Positions 10,201 to 17,688 of a stretch of 46,315 bases of DNA are shown here, one piece after another; position 1 is the stretch's first letter, and every line of letters starts with the position of its first letter. The notes beneath the pieces were generated by a model, which ran no database searches, was not told the origin of the DNA, and worked only from the letters and a program-made list of their open reading frames with translations. This stretch comes from an uncultured Nitrospira sp. (GTDB lineage Bacteria > Nitrospirota > Nitrospiria > Nitrospirales > Nitrospiraceae): positions 10,762-57,076 of the forward strand of contig CABVSR010000026.1 of NCBI GenBank assembly GCA_902500995.1. Reading direction: 5' to 3'. Both the position numbers and the translations under genes were made by a program.

Positions 10201-10593
10201 CCCATCGGGCGCGCGGCGAATGGTCATGTGCGGCCGATCGATGACCAGATCCTTCGCGACGAGCTGTCCTTCCAGAAGCGGGAGCCACTGGAGCGCGATC
10301 TCCACCCGTTCTGCGAGGGCAAACGGCACGGTCGATCCGGAGCCATACAGGCGAGGCCCTGTCAGGGTCAGCCGGGGCGAGGGGAAAATTTGAACCTGTG
10401 ATTGCTCGATGGAGACTCGATAGCCCGTCCGCTCTTCGATCTCTTGCAGCAATGCCGCCATCGTCGCCGGACGATTCAACAGCCAGGGCAGAGCCAGGAT
10501 CGCGACCAGGGCGAGGATGGTCAGACAGAGCAGCAGCAGCACGAGCAGGCGGCCGGTTCGTCTTTTTGGCGGCGCAACGATGGGGTCACTCAT
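7255..10593 (-). CDS. AsmA-family (YhdP/TamB-like) envelope protein
   Basis: Very large protein of 1112 aa. A basic N-terminus (PPKRRTGR) is followed by one transmembrane helix at about residues 17-39, then GYRVSIEQSQVQIFPSPRLTL, the classic AsmA N-terminal domain. The rest is a long series of beta-strand repeats in the style of bridge-like lipid transfer proteins, with a final AsmA C-terminal block (LSTLLSLLNLP, GTGRYDIVADEFDMVLATSPLGSYSDVL). The AsmA/YhdP family spans from the inner membrane into the periplasm and is implicated in phospholipid transport to the outer membrane. The C-terminus is acidic. Transcribed alone, convergent with the BON lipoprotein. Confidence 0.9.
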   Translation of the reverse strand: MSDPIVAPPKRRTGRLLVLLLLCLTILALVAILALPWLLNRPATMAALLQEIEERTGYRVSIEQSQVQIFPSPRLTLTGPRLYGSGSTVPFALAERVEIALQWLPLLEGQLVAKDLVIDRPHMTIRRAPDGNWSLGQAASPGTVSESARPLAVMDFVRNLFVVQGRVTLADDSTSLPLLQDIIVTQGALSSEMMGRRARVHLSGELPQEGRRAAFLWEGSITHGEDGGVQAEGDLRLHQLDARHFLSSWIGHGGITDGFSQPAQLTAHMRWMPAGAGYDLHADDVRAELADVSFQGAGAILGIGTAQARFSSTISAPPVTLARLLSELPTAWVSNQLRAEFADHALDGVITLQSLSMTGEMATGARPRINGLLAIRNGRFTLGTPYPPVEGLSVNMAFDAEQLRMTAVRALCGPIRLTGQDLLITQWATDPHIDVKIRGAAPVAGLVEMVRRLDDFPLLRDLAAELEQPTGDAEMVAHVMGRPLSGQPLALVDADLRLARGGGRSAFLPAPVRQVEAHVIVTPTLVAIEHLDGRLGPADFEAEGSVTMVDGRAYSNVTLAMSLEASEAQSWWAGQADEEFTPEMDGTIRLRAAVTGEIGHSRIKGRVDLGQAGLRLHNWFTKPPQAPAAIDFEGQLSRENRLVIKHVGIGLPPVTITGSGTIDLNGEREFSAHVSSGRIAVGRLPKGIVLGPVRGGTFAASLDMKGRMNDRASWRTAGQITFDEGAIKVEHLDDPIKNAFVTLRFDQDRIEIPRMAFHLGASDFRITGAIAQWADQPKARLVVESSQIDLAALVLSRPRPSRAARHRSPDPLWSDATLNAFVFADHVYYQKFLFTDVSTKLTWDHGVLTVERISGDTNEGQVAGQVKIRTKHGQMEQARSTFRASGIPVERLLSSFREKPLLSGWLTTSGKVQAEFERGTLLPGGLTSRQPLQILVQDGRLYEIPVLSTLLSLLNLPAVLQGQVNLDKEGMPFERLKLAGSVNNGVIHTKEFILDSPVLKISGTGRYDIVADEFDMVLATSPLGSYSDVLKRIPLFGQLLAGDRQGFDTAVFELKGSAADPQLRYLAAESLMTGVKGTAQLAFDILVNAITLPQKAYSIVEDSVTGGDEEDF

Positions 10594-10650
10594 GCCGGAT
10601 CGCTCCCTCGTTCCACTCTACGCAGTGGGCGAGTCAGACACAAGTCGTAG

Positions 10651-10710
10651 CACTGGAGTGAGACCGGAGGCCGGGCCTACGCTGGATGATGCGGTCCGCC
10701 GACTCCAGTG
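10651..10710. repeat. Inverted repeat upstream of the nitrilase-like gene
   Basis: CACTGGAGT at 10651-10659 is repeated inverted as ACTCCAGTG at 10702-10710, enclosing a G+C-rich segment. It lies between the divergent AsmA and nitrilase-like genes and could be a hairpin or a paired operator. There is no further evidence of function. Confidence 0.35.
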
Positions 10711-10750
10711 ACCGCGACAACGTTGTCCTGTCATGCCGATGACCAGGCTA

Positions 10751-10759
10751 TGCTACACT
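10751..10759 (+). promoter_or_regulatory. Putative extended -10 promoter element
   Basis: TGCTACACT carries the TGn extension and a -10-like TACACT at 10754-10759, about 46 nt before the ATG of the nitrilase-like gene. No good -35 lies at the usual spacing. Assigned by eye only. Confidence 0.35.
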
Positions 10760-10804
10760 CCGCAACCGGGCGTGCTTGTGAACGGGACCGGCGTGAGGGG
10801 ATGG

Positions 10805-11587
10805 ATGACCACACCGTTGCTTCGAATTGCCTTTTTGCATCTCGCTCCGGTTCCTGGGGCAGTCTCACAGAACCGCCACCTCGTGACCCGCGCGATCACG
10901 CAGGCCGCCTGCGCAGGGGCCGGTTGGATCCTCACTCCGGAACTGGCGGTCAGCGGCTACACCTTTGCCGACACCATCGGAACTCGTTGGATCGAGCCGC
11001 AACCGGACCACTGGATGCGTAGAATCTGCTCTCTCGCCGCCCGGCTCCGCGTGACCCTGTTTCTGTCACAGCCGGAACAGGATCCAGCGTCACGGCAACT
11101 CCATAACACGCTCTTTGCGATCGGCCCGGACGGACGAATCACGGGCCGCCACCGGAAGATCAATGCCCTGCGCGTGGGATCCGAAGCCTGGTCCACGCCT
11201 GGCACGGAAGCGACCGCATTTCGCCTGGCGCCGTTCGGACGCGCCGGCCTCCTCATTTGCGCCGATGCCTATACCCCGGGGATTGCCAAGAGCCTGAAGG
11301 CACAAGGCGCCAAGGTGCTGGTGTCCTCGGCTGCTTGGGCGCCGGGATTACACGGTCCGAACGGCGAGTGGGAACGCTGCACGGTGGACACGGGACTCCC
11401 GTTGTTCGTCTGCAATCGGACGGGACCGGACCGCACCCTCGATTTCAGATCTGCGGAAAGCGTGGTCGCTCAAGGTGGGAAACGGCTGCTGTCGCTCTCA
11501 TGCGAACAGTCCGCCATCTTTCTCGTCGACTGGAATCTCGCCGCGGGAGCGCCGGCCGAGACGAACTATCAGCGCATACTGCTCTAG
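10805..11587 (+). CDS. Carbon-nitrogen hydrolase (nitrilase superfamily)
   Basis: Protein of 260 aa from ATG 10805, preceded by GAGGGG at 10795-10800; the upstream ATG at 10733 has no ribosome-binding site. The catalytic triad of the superfamily is visible: Glu46 in LTPELAVSGY, Lys118 in GRHRKINAL and Cys152 in LLICADAY. The fold is the alpha-beta-beta-alpha amidase sandwich. Cytosolic hydrolysis (or transfer) of a C-N bond in an amide or nitrile is expected; the substrate is not predictable, although the short length and GxxxTF region look amidase-like rather than nitrilase-like. Stands alone on the plus strand and converges on the hydrolase at 11709. Confidence 0.88.
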   Translation: MTTPLLRIAFLHLAPVPGAVSQNRHLVTRAITQAACAGAGWILTPELAVSGYTFADTIGTRWIEPQPDHWMRRICSLAARLRVTLFLSQPEQDPASRQLHNTLFAIGPDGRITGRHRKINALRVGSEAWSTPGTEATAFRLAPFGRAGLLICADAYTPGIAKSLKAQGAKVLVSSAAWAPGLHGPNGEWERCTVDTGLPLFVCNRTGPDRTLDFRSAESVVAQGGKRLLSLSCEQSAIFLVDWNLAAGAPAETNYQRILL

Positions 11588-11589
11588 CA

Positions 11590-11705
11590 ACACAGCGCAT
11601 CGCATCGCCGTATCTCGTCGCTCGTATCCCGTATTTCGCCACACACCATCTCGTACGGACGAGATACGCTTCACGTTTCACGAGAAACGAACGTCGACAC
11701 GGAAC
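11590..11705. repeat. TTCACG-type low-complexity intergenic repeat (copy 1)
   Basis: The gap between two convergent genes is filled with short words built on CGTATCTCG, TCGTATCCCG and ACGAGATACGCTTCACG. The stretch 11659-11682 matches 19267-19290 over 24 nt with one mismatch (ACGAGATACGCTTCAC shared). It has no coding signs and looks like an amplified intergenic repeat that can fold by pairing CTCGTACGGACGAG. Confidence 0.55.
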
Positions 11706-11708
11706 GCG

Positions 11709-12269
11709 TTACGACGACTTCAGCAACCTATCCAATAGCGCACGCCCGGCAGGCCATTCGCCAAGACCACTCTCGGCATTGATATGCCCGATCGCCCCGG
11801 CCTCTACGAACGCGCTGCCCCAATGAGCCGCGCATCGCTTGGCGTAGTCCACCGATCCGAAGGGGTCGTTATGGCTGGCAACGACGAGACTGGGAAAGGG
11901 AAGTCTGCCGGAAGGAACCGTCTCAAAACCCCGCGCGGCCGGAGGAAACGCAGGCCCTTGCGGATCAGGAGGCGCCACCAAGAGGGCCGCGCGCATTGGA
12001 ACCGAGGCTCGTTTCGCCCAATGCGCGACCAGCAGGCAGCCCATGCTGTGGGCGATCAGGACCGAGGGGTGAGGCTGTTCGGCCATCGCGGCATCGAGAC
12101 CTCGCAGCCACTCTTCCAGCACCGGATGGTCCCAATCACGCTGCTGCACCCGTTTCCAGTGATGGAACCGTTGCATCCAGAGTGTTTGCCAATGCCCGGG
12201 TCCGGAATCACCGATGCCCGGCACCATCAACGCCACCACTCCGTCGAGAGTCGGCTTATGGAGTGACAC
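11709..12269 (-). CDS. RBBP9/YdeN-family alpha/beta hydrolase
   Basis: Serine hydrolase of 186 aa starting at GTG 12269, which overlaps the stop of the upstream flavoprotein by 14 nt and has GGAG ten bases before it; the long ATG extension to 12329 lies inside that neighbour. The fold shows PGIGDSGPGHWQ near the N-terminus (residues 18-28), nucleophile Ser75 in IAHSMG, Asp135 in SHNDPFGS and His162 in GHINAESGLGEWP. This arrangement, especially the C-terminal 'GHINA.SG.G.WP', is diagnostic of the RBBP9/YdeN group. Cytosolic; substrate unknown. The overlap suggests translational coupling with the BaiN-like flavoprotein, so they may serve one pathway. Confidence 0.88.
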   Translation of the reverse strand: MSLHKPTLDGVVALMVPGIGDSGPGHWQTLWMQRFHHWKRVQQRDWDHPVLEEWLRGLDAAMAEQPHPSVLIAHSMGCLLVAHWAKRASVPMRAALLVAPPDPQGPAFPPAARGFETVPSGRLPFPSLVVASHNDPFGSVDYAKRCAAHWGSAFVEAGAIGHINAESGLGEWPAGRALLDRLLKSS

Positions 12270-13494
12270 GTGCTGCGCGCTCCGCAAGCCAGGCCAAGGC
12301 CCCCGCACCGGCAGCCCGGCCACTGGCAAAACAGGCCGTGAGCAGATACCCGCCCGTCGGCGCTTCCCAGTCCACCATTTCTCCCGCGCAGAACAGGCCC
12401 GGCAAGGCTTTGAGCATCAGCCGCTTGTCGAGCGCCTCGCAAGTCACCCCGCCTGCCGTGCTGATCGCCTCCTGCAACGGGCGCGGCGCCGACAGGGTGA
12501 GCGGCAATGATTTGATCGCCGAGGCCAGGCGGGTCGGATCGGCAAACTCTTCTTTCGACAGGATCTCGCGCAGCAAACCGGCCTTCACCCCGTCGATATG
12601 CGCGCGGCGCTGCAAATGGGTCGCCATCGTCTTTTTGCCACGTGGTTGGGAAAGATCTTTGATGAGTCGTGGCAGTTCACGGTCCGGCGCGAGATCCAAT
12701 CGCAGTGTGCCGCGTCCGGTGGCTGCAATTTCATCCCGGAGAAACGGCGCTACGGCATAAATCACGCCGCCCTCCACGCCGGTCTCGGTGATCACGAATT
12801 CTCCCGTCCGGCGCATCACGGCGCCGGTCGGAGATTTGGCCACCACGCCCACCGTTTTTACTGGATGCCCGGCGAACTTGGAACGGAAGTGCTCCGTCCA
12901 TCCGACATCGAACCCGCAATTCGCCGGTCGCAAGGGGGCAATCGCGATGGAGCGATCGGCGAGCAGCGGCACCCAGGCGCCATCCGATCCGAGTTGCGGC
13001 CAGCTGCCTCCTCCCAACGCCAGGATCACGGCATCCGCCCGCACCGCCGTCGTCCCTTGCGGCGTTTCAAAGCGGAGCGCCTTGTTCGCATCCCACCCAC
13101 ACCAGCGATGCCGCACGTGAATGTTCAATCCCGCCTGACGCAGCCGCCGCAACCAAGCGCGGAGCAGTGGCGCAGATTTCATATCGGTGGGGAACACACG
13201 GCCCGACGACCCGACATAGGTCTGGATCCCCAGTCCGCGCGCCCAGCTGCGGAGCGCTTCAGACCCGAACGCGGCCAACCAGGGCGCGACCTGTGCCCGG
13301 CGCTCGCCATACCGGCTGAGAAACAGGTCGGGCGAATCTGAGTGGGTCAGATTCAGCCCGCCCTTCCCGGCGAGGAGAAATTTCCTCCCCACCGAGGGCA
13401 TGGAGTCATACAGTGCGACCTGCGCGCCCCCGGCCAGCGCCACTTCTGCAGCCATGAGGCCGGCCGGTCCGCCACCGATAATGGCAATGTTCAT
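12256..13494 (-). CDS. TIGR03862-type BaiN-like flavoprotein
   Basis: FAD-dependent oxidoreductase of 412 aa. The FAD-binding GGGPAGLMAAE is at residues 7-17, and the family signature appears as FLLAGKGGLNLTHSD (about 39-53) rather than the VSGGGRCN form seen at 5471-6763. That substitution is typical of the PP_4765-like sub-branch (TIGR03862). ALGGGSWPQLGSDGAWVPLL is the second nucleotide motif, and the C-terminal FAD contact contains FCAGEMVDWEAPTGGYLL. Cytosolic, reaction unknown. Overlaps the RBBP9-like hydrolase by 14 nt, which points to a two-gene operon. Confidence 0.88.
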   Translation of the reverse strand: MNIAIIGGGPAGLMAAEVALAGGAQVALYDSMPSVGRKFLLAGKGGLNLTHSDSPDLFLSRYGERRAQVAPWLAAFGSEALRSWARGLGIQTYVGSSGRVFPTDMKSAPLLRAWLRRLRQAGLNIHVRHRWCGWDANKALRFETPQGTTAVRADAVILALGGGSWPQLGSDGAWVPLLADRSIAIAPLRPANCGFDVGWTEHFRSKFAGHPVKTVGVVAKSPTGAVMRRTGEFVITETGVEGGVIYAVAPFLRDEIAATGRGTLRLDLAPDRELPRLIKDLSQPRGKKTMATHLQRRAHIDGVKAGLLREILSKEEFADPTRLASAIKSLPLTLSAPRPLQEAISTAGGVTCEALDKRLMLKALPGLFCAGEMVDWEAPTGGYLLTACFASGRAAGAGALAWLAERAARVTP

Positions 13495-13576
13495 CTGATC
13501 TTTCTATTGAAGTGATGCCTGAGATTCGATTCAGAATCGCGCTGCTGTCTTACCATGGATGGAGGGGGAAGCGCAC

Positions 13577-14047
13577 TTACACGGCCATCTTCATTTTCCG
13601 CCCGCCGGACACCGTGAACCCCTGGCGCTGATAAAACTCAAGGCTTCGATCGAACTGCGGTACTGGCGGCGTGGTGACTTCCAGTCTGGCCCATCCTTTC
13701 AAACCGGCCACACGTTTGGCCTCAGCCACCAACGCTCGCCCCACACCATGCGACCGACGGTCCGGACAGACATACAACTCGGCGAGGATCCCGAACCGCC
13801 CCTCCGCATACAACGCACGGCATTCGGACAGGGTCAGAAACCCGGCGACACTTTCGCTCTCTCGCGCGAGGAGGACCGTATAACTCCCCTCCTCCAGCCA
13901 GGCGCGTGCCCGCGCTTCCGTGTCCACCAGCGAGTAGGCAAACGCCTGCCTCCCAATGGCATCCGTGATCTCGCGCAGCAATTCACCCACCAACCTCGCG
14001 ATCATCGGCGCATCGACCGGCTGTGCCGTGGCGATATGAATCGGCAT
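13577..14047 (-). CDS. GNAT-family N-acetyltransferase
   Basis: Protein of 156 aa from ATG 14047. The start comes one base after the antiporter's stop codon (TAG at 14051-14049), so the two are translationally coupled; the longer ATG at 14158 lies inside the antiporter. The GNAT core is clear: AELYVCPDRRSHGVGRALVAEA contains the acetyl-CoA-binding R/Q-x-x-G-x-G/A loop at about residues 100-115, followed by LEVTTPP and YQRQGF in the last strand and helix. Acetylation of a small amine or protein N-terminus is expected; the substrate is unknown. Confidence 0.87.
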   Translation of the reverse strand: MPIHIATAQPVDAPMIARLVGELLREITDAIGRQAFAYSLVDTEARARAWLEEGSYTVLLARESESVAGFLTLSECRALYAEGRFGILAELYVCPDRRSHGVGRALVAEAKRVAGLKGWARLEVTTPPVPQFDRSLEFYQRQGFTVSGGRKMKMAV

Positions 14048-14048
14048 G

Positions 14049-15665
14049 CTACACTCGGTCCCTTCCCGCGCGGCGCTCGCCGACGCCTTGATGCAATGCG
14101 GCGACATCCAATTCCTGCTCCAACTGATGCAACACTTCGTCGCTGATCGTACCGTCATCTCGAAGTTCGATCAGGGCGACCCGCTCGGCCGTGAGCACCT
14201 CATGGTGCAGGCGCTGAACGGTTTCAAGGCTTCTTTCAGGACGGTCCTCCTCATCCACCTCGGTCCGACTGAGATGTTCCAGCCGGCGAAGATATCGCAA
14301 TCGCACCCGTTCGATCTGCTCCATCGGCACCCAGTCCTCGGTCATGACCTCGTCGAGTCTGGTCAAAGCCGCCGTCGCCGCATGTTCTCGCGCCAGGCGT
14401 TCCTCCCCTTCCAGTTCGTCCTTTTCTTCGAGATGCAGCAACCGGATGATCGGCGGAAGCGACAGTCCCTGCAGCACCAACGTGACGAGGATGACCGTAA
14501 AGCTGATCAGAATGATCTCCGACCGGAACGGAAAGGGCGCGCCGGTGCCGATCGTCATCGGAAGCGCCAAGGCCGCCGCCAACGTGACGATGCCCCGCAT
14601 GCCGGTCCAGGAAATGAGAAACAGCCCCTTCCAGGAAGGCATGGGATCACGCGCGCGCAGGCTGGCGCTCAGGCATCGCGGGGTAAGGGCAGCCAGCGGC
14701 ACCCAGAAAAATCGCACGAGGATGGCGGCGGCGCTCACCATCATTCCGGCAAACAGGACGGGGCCGTACTGATCAGCAGGTACTTGGTCACGGAGGGCTC
14801 CCAGCTGCAGACCGATCAAAATAAAAATCACGCCGTTCAGAATGAAGACCAAGAGCTCCCACACAGCCCTGGCTTGCAGTCTGGTCGCCGGCGCCACCGC
14901 CCCGCTGAAATACTGACGAAGCGTGATCCCGCCTGCCACACAAGCCAACACAGCGGAGGCATGGACCGACTCGGCGATGACCCAGGCAATATACGGGGCG
15001 AGCAACGTCACTCCGATTTGCGTGTATCCGTCCTCCGTCACGCAGAGCGCCCGGCGGGTAAGCCATGCCGCCCCGATGCCGATGGCCAGCGCTGCCAGCG
15101 CCGCGAACATAAAATTGAGGATCGTGCCACCGAATACGAATGAGCCGCTCACCACCGCACCCACGGCTGCCCGGTACAAGACGAGGGCCGTTGCGTCATT
15201 CACCAGACTTTCACCTTCCAGGATGGTGACGACGCGACGCGGGATCCGCAGGCGTTTCCCGATCGCGGTGGCCGACACCGCGTCCGGCGGCGAGACAATC
15301 GCTCCCAGCGCAATCGCCTCCGCCCAACCCATACCGGGCAACAGGACATGCGCCACGACCGCAACCCCGGCGGTCGTCGCGAGCACCAATCCGACGGCCA
15401 GGAGGGAAATCGGCCGGAGGTTCTGCCGGAACTCACGCAACGAGGTGAAATAGGCGGCTGCCCACAGGATGGGCGGAAGAAACACCAGAAACACGAGGTC
15501 CGGGTGCAGCGTTACCGTCGGCAGGCCCGGAACGAGGCCCAACAGGAGACCGCCCAGCACCAGAAAGATCGGATAAGGGATGCTGATCTTCTGCGCGATC
15601 GTGGTGAGCGCGAGCACCACCGCAAGCAGCAGGATAATGATTTCGAGTTGATGCAGGCTGTCCAT
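14049..15665 (-). CDS. Na+/H+ antiporter, CPA1 (NhaP/NhaK) family
   Basis: Inner-membrane antiporter of 538 aa. It has about twelve hydrophobic helices over residues 1-400 and the CPA1 hallmarks FLPPILWAAAY at about 63, IVSPPDAVSATAI at about 123 and EGESLVNDATALV at about 150, whose acidic residues form the ion site. Conserved SWTGMRGIVTLAAALALP follows near residue 355. The last 130 residues are a charged cytosolic tail with repeated Glu/Arg helices, as in the bacterial a_cpa1 group. It exchanges Na+ (or K+/Li+) for H+ in pH and salt homeostasis. First gene of a likely two-gene unit with the GNAT. Confidence 0.93.
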   Translation of the reverse strand: MDSLHQLEIIILLLAVVLALTTIAQKISIPYPIFLVLGGLLLGLVPGLPTVTLHPDLVFLVFLPPILWAAAYFTSLREFRQNLRPISLLAVGLVLATTAGVAVVAHVLLPGMGWAEAIALGAIVSPPDAVSATAIGKRLRIPRRVVTILEGESLVNDATALVLYRAAVGAVVSGSFVFGGTILNFMFAALAALAIGIGAAWLTRRALCVTEDGYTQIGVTLLAPYIAWVIAESVHASAVLACVAGGITLRQYFSGAVAPATRLQARAVWELLVFILNGVIFILIGLQLGALRDQVPADQYGPVLFAGMMVSAAAILVRFFWVPLAALTPRCLSASLRARDPMPSWKGLFLISWTGMRGIVTLAAALALPMTIGTGAPFPFRSEIILISFTVILVTLVLQGLSLPPIIRLLHLEEKDELEGEERLAREHAATAALTRLDEVMTEDWVPMEQIERVRLRYLRRLEHLSRTEVDEEDRPERSLETVQRLHHEVLTAERVALIELRDDGTISDEVLHQLEQELDVAALHQGVGERRAGRDRV

Positions 15666-15697
15666 GGATTCAGAACAGGGAATGTGCCGATGGTCGA

Positions 15698-16534
15698 CTA
15701 GATGCCGATCTTTTCCAGCCGCTGGAGATCCTCTGCTGAGATGGTGAACCGATCAGACTGGAGGTCTTCCGTCATATGCTGCTGGTTGGTCGTGCCGGTC
15801 AACGGCAACATGCCGACCTGCATCGCAAACCGGAATACCAGCTGCGCCAAGCCCATCCCATATTTTGCGGCCATGGCGCGGACCTCGGGATCCGCGAAGA
15901 TGCCGCGATTGGCGGTGAGCAACGAGAACCCTTGATAGATGATTCCTTGCGCCCGGCAGATCTCCCGCACCTCTTGATCCCAACCCAATGCCGCGTAACA
16001 ACGATTCTGTACGACCATGGGTTTATGCGTCGCCCGTTCACAGAGCAGTTGCAGCTGATCCGCCGACACGTTGCTGATGCCGATCATCTTCGTCTTGCCC
16101 GCATCGTAGAGCGCTTCGATCGCCGCCCACACTTCCCAATCCGCCTCGCTCAGCCCGCGCCTGGCATAGGGCCCGTGCAAGACGTAGGAATCGAGATAGT
16201 CGGTGTGCAGATGGGCAAGGGAACTGGCAAACGACTGCTTCACCTGGGTGGTGAGATCAGCCTGCGCATCGTAGGGCGTCCGGTGGTCTTGCCCGTTCGC
16301 CGGCGTAAATTTCGTCTGCACGAACAGCCGCTCGCGCGGCGTCCCTTGCTTCGCCAACACCAATAGAGCTTCTCCGACCAGCGCTTCCTGGTAATGAATC
16401 AGCTGATTGGCCGTATCGATCGCCGTAAACCCCGCCGCCACGGCCTGCTGCACCAACTGTGTCGTCGCCTCTTTTTTCCACGCCGTCCCGTACATGAACG
16501 AGGGAATCGGCACCTGGTTGTACGTCATCAACAT
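15698..16534 (-). CDS. Aldo/keto reductase
   Basis: Protein of 278 aa with an (alpha/beta)8 NADPH-dependent reductase fold. Catalytic Asp40 is in FTAIDTAN, Lys75 in FVQTKFTP and His120 in SYVLHGP; the proton donor is Tyr48 in HYQEALVG, set three residues further from Asp40 than in the textbook spacing, a variant I recall from fungal and plant-like AKRs. ATG 16534 follows GGAGG by ten bases; ATG 16528 is also possible. Reduces aldehydes or ketones in the cytosol; physiological substrate unknown. Neighbour of the antiporter but separated from it by 33 bp. Confidence 0.9.
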   Translation of the reverse strand: MLMTYNQVPIPSFMYGTAWKKEATTQLVQQAVAAGFTAIDTANQLIHYQEALVGEALLVLAKQGTPRERLFVQTKFTPANGQDHRTPYDAQADLTTQVKQSFASSLAHLHTDYLDSYVLHGPYARRGLSEADWEVWAAIEALYDAGKTKMIGISNVSADQLQLLCERATHKPMVVQNRCYAALGWDQEVREICRAQGIIYQGFSLLTANRGIFADPEVRAMAAKYGMGLAQLVFRFAMQVGMLPLTGTTNQQHMTEDLQSDRFTISAEDLQRLEKIGI

Positions 16535-16682
16535 GCGCAGCCATCCTCCATACCGTACCTTACACAGATCTTCGCGGTGGTCTCAATGTTCCTGACGCCC
16601 CAATGGTCAAGGCCACGACGCTGGCGATCGTTCTCATCAACCTGGTAGAGTGCCCGGTCACCACCAGAGGAGCAGAACGGAC

Positions 16683-16997
16683 ATGGATGCAGCACCGACA
16701 CATCAGGTCGTGGAATTGCGCCTCACCTATCGCTACATCAAGGACCATCCCTGGACCGTTCAGGCCATCAATGGGTTTCTCTCCGCTTACTTCATGGAGA
16801 AACCGGGCTTTGCCGTGCAGCGGCATTATGACGATCTCGAGTCGGGCATGCACGTCTGGATCTGCGACGTTCCCTCCAACATGAAGCTCACCGCGTTGTT
16901 GCGGCGGCTCCAGGCCGACATTCCTCCCTGCCGTCATCTTCAGCCCGCCGTTGAACCACCGGCCAGGCCGCAGTATGTGATCGATCGTCCCGAATAG
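16683..16997 (+). CDS. Small conserved-looking hypothetical protein
   Basis: Protein of 104 aa from ATG 16683, preceded by GAGGAG. No signal peptide or membrane segment. The sequence is well ordered, with VVELRLTYRYIKDHPWTV, then AYFMEKPGFAVQRHYDDL and MHVWICDVPSNMKLTALLRRLQ, suggesting a small alpha/beta fold, possibly ferredoxin-like (ACT/HMA-like beta-alpha-beta). I do not recognise a family. Plus-strand, about 70 bp upstream of the SDR-like gene at 17067, but a promoter-like sequence lies between them. Confidence 0.7.
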   Translation: MDAAPTHQVVELRLTYRYIKDHPWTVQAINGFLSAYFMEKPGFAVQRHYDDLESGMHVWICDVPSNMKLTALLRRLQADIPPCRHLQPAVEPPARPQYVIDRPE

Positions 16998-17007
16998 AAA
17001 CTCTCGC

Positions 17008-17037
17008 TTGCGCCGTTCCAGCCCTCATCGCTACACT
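17008..17037 (+). promoter_or_regulatory. Putative sigma-70-type promoter
   Basis: TTGCGC at 17008-17013 and TACACT at 17032-17037 are separated by 18 nt, about 30 nt before the ATG of the SDR-like gene. Spacing and hexamers fit a weak housekeeping promoter. Assigned by eye. Confidence 0.4.
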
Positions 17038-17066
17038 GCGCGGCACATGAACAACGGAGGACTGCC

Positions 17067-17678
17067 ATGCGAGTACTTGTCATCGGAGGAACAGGCACCA
17101 TCGGATCGGCAGTCGTGAAGCGGCTTTCCACGCGGCATGACGTGGTGGTGGTCGGCCACAAGCACGGAACCTTTCAAGTAGACCTGGCCTCGCCGGATTC
17201 CATCACCAGCCTGTTCAAGGCGGTCGGCACATGTGATGCGGTAGTCAGCACTGCCGGGATCGCCAAATTCGCCAGCCTGGATGACCTGACCTATGACGAC
17301 TATTTCATCGGCTTGAAGAACAAGCTGATGGGGCAGGCGAACCTGGTGCGAATCGGCAAGCCGTTCGTGACCAACCATGGCTCATTTACGCTGACCGCCG
17401 GAGTGCTGAGCCGGGAGCCGATGAAGGGCAGCGCATCCATCAGCATGGTCAATGCTGGACTGGAAGGATTTGTTCGCGCCGCGGCCATCGATCTGCCGCG
17501 CGGTCTGCGCATCAACGTCGTGAGCCCGCCCTGGGTGACGGAAACGCTGATCGCCAGGGGTATGGACCCATCCATCGGCATTCCGGCAGACCAGGTCGCG
17601 CAGGCCTATCTGGCGAGTATGGAGGGCACGATGACGGGGCAGGTGCTGGATCCCAGACAGATCGCTACCGCGTCTTGA
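17067..17678 (+). CDS. Short SDR-like protein lacking the Tyr/Lys active site
   Basis: Protein of 203 aa preceded by GGAGGA. The cofactor motif GGTGTIG is at residues 7-13, and STAG at about 72-75 replaces the usual NNAG. After the conserved GSFTLTAGVLS, where classical SDRs have YxxxK, this protein has SISMVNAGLEGFVRA: no Tyr, no Lys. The later INVVSPPWV turn is normal. I recall this small 'short-chain dehydrogenase' subgroup in proteobacteria with the same MVN.ALEGF signature, so the loss is a family trait and not a mutation. A dehydrogenase reaction by the standard mechanism is doubtful; it could bind NADP as a regulator or use another mechanism. Confidence 0.85.
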   Translation: MRVLVIGGTGTIGSAVVKRLSTRHDVVVVGHKHGTFQVDLASPDSITSLFKAVGTCDAVVSTAGIAKFASLDDLTYDDYFIGLKNKLMGQANLVRIGKPFVTNHGSFTLTAGVLSREPMKGSASISMVNAGLEGFVRAAAIDLPRGLRINVVSPPWVTETLIARGMDPSIGIPADQVAQAYLASMEGTMTGQVLDPRQIATAS

Positions 17679-17688
17679 CCCTGCGCAC

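Noticed and set aside
14046-15143. 365-aa plus-strand frame
   Set aside because: Antisense to the Na+/H+ antiporter; Gln/Arg/His-rich translation without domain or start signal.
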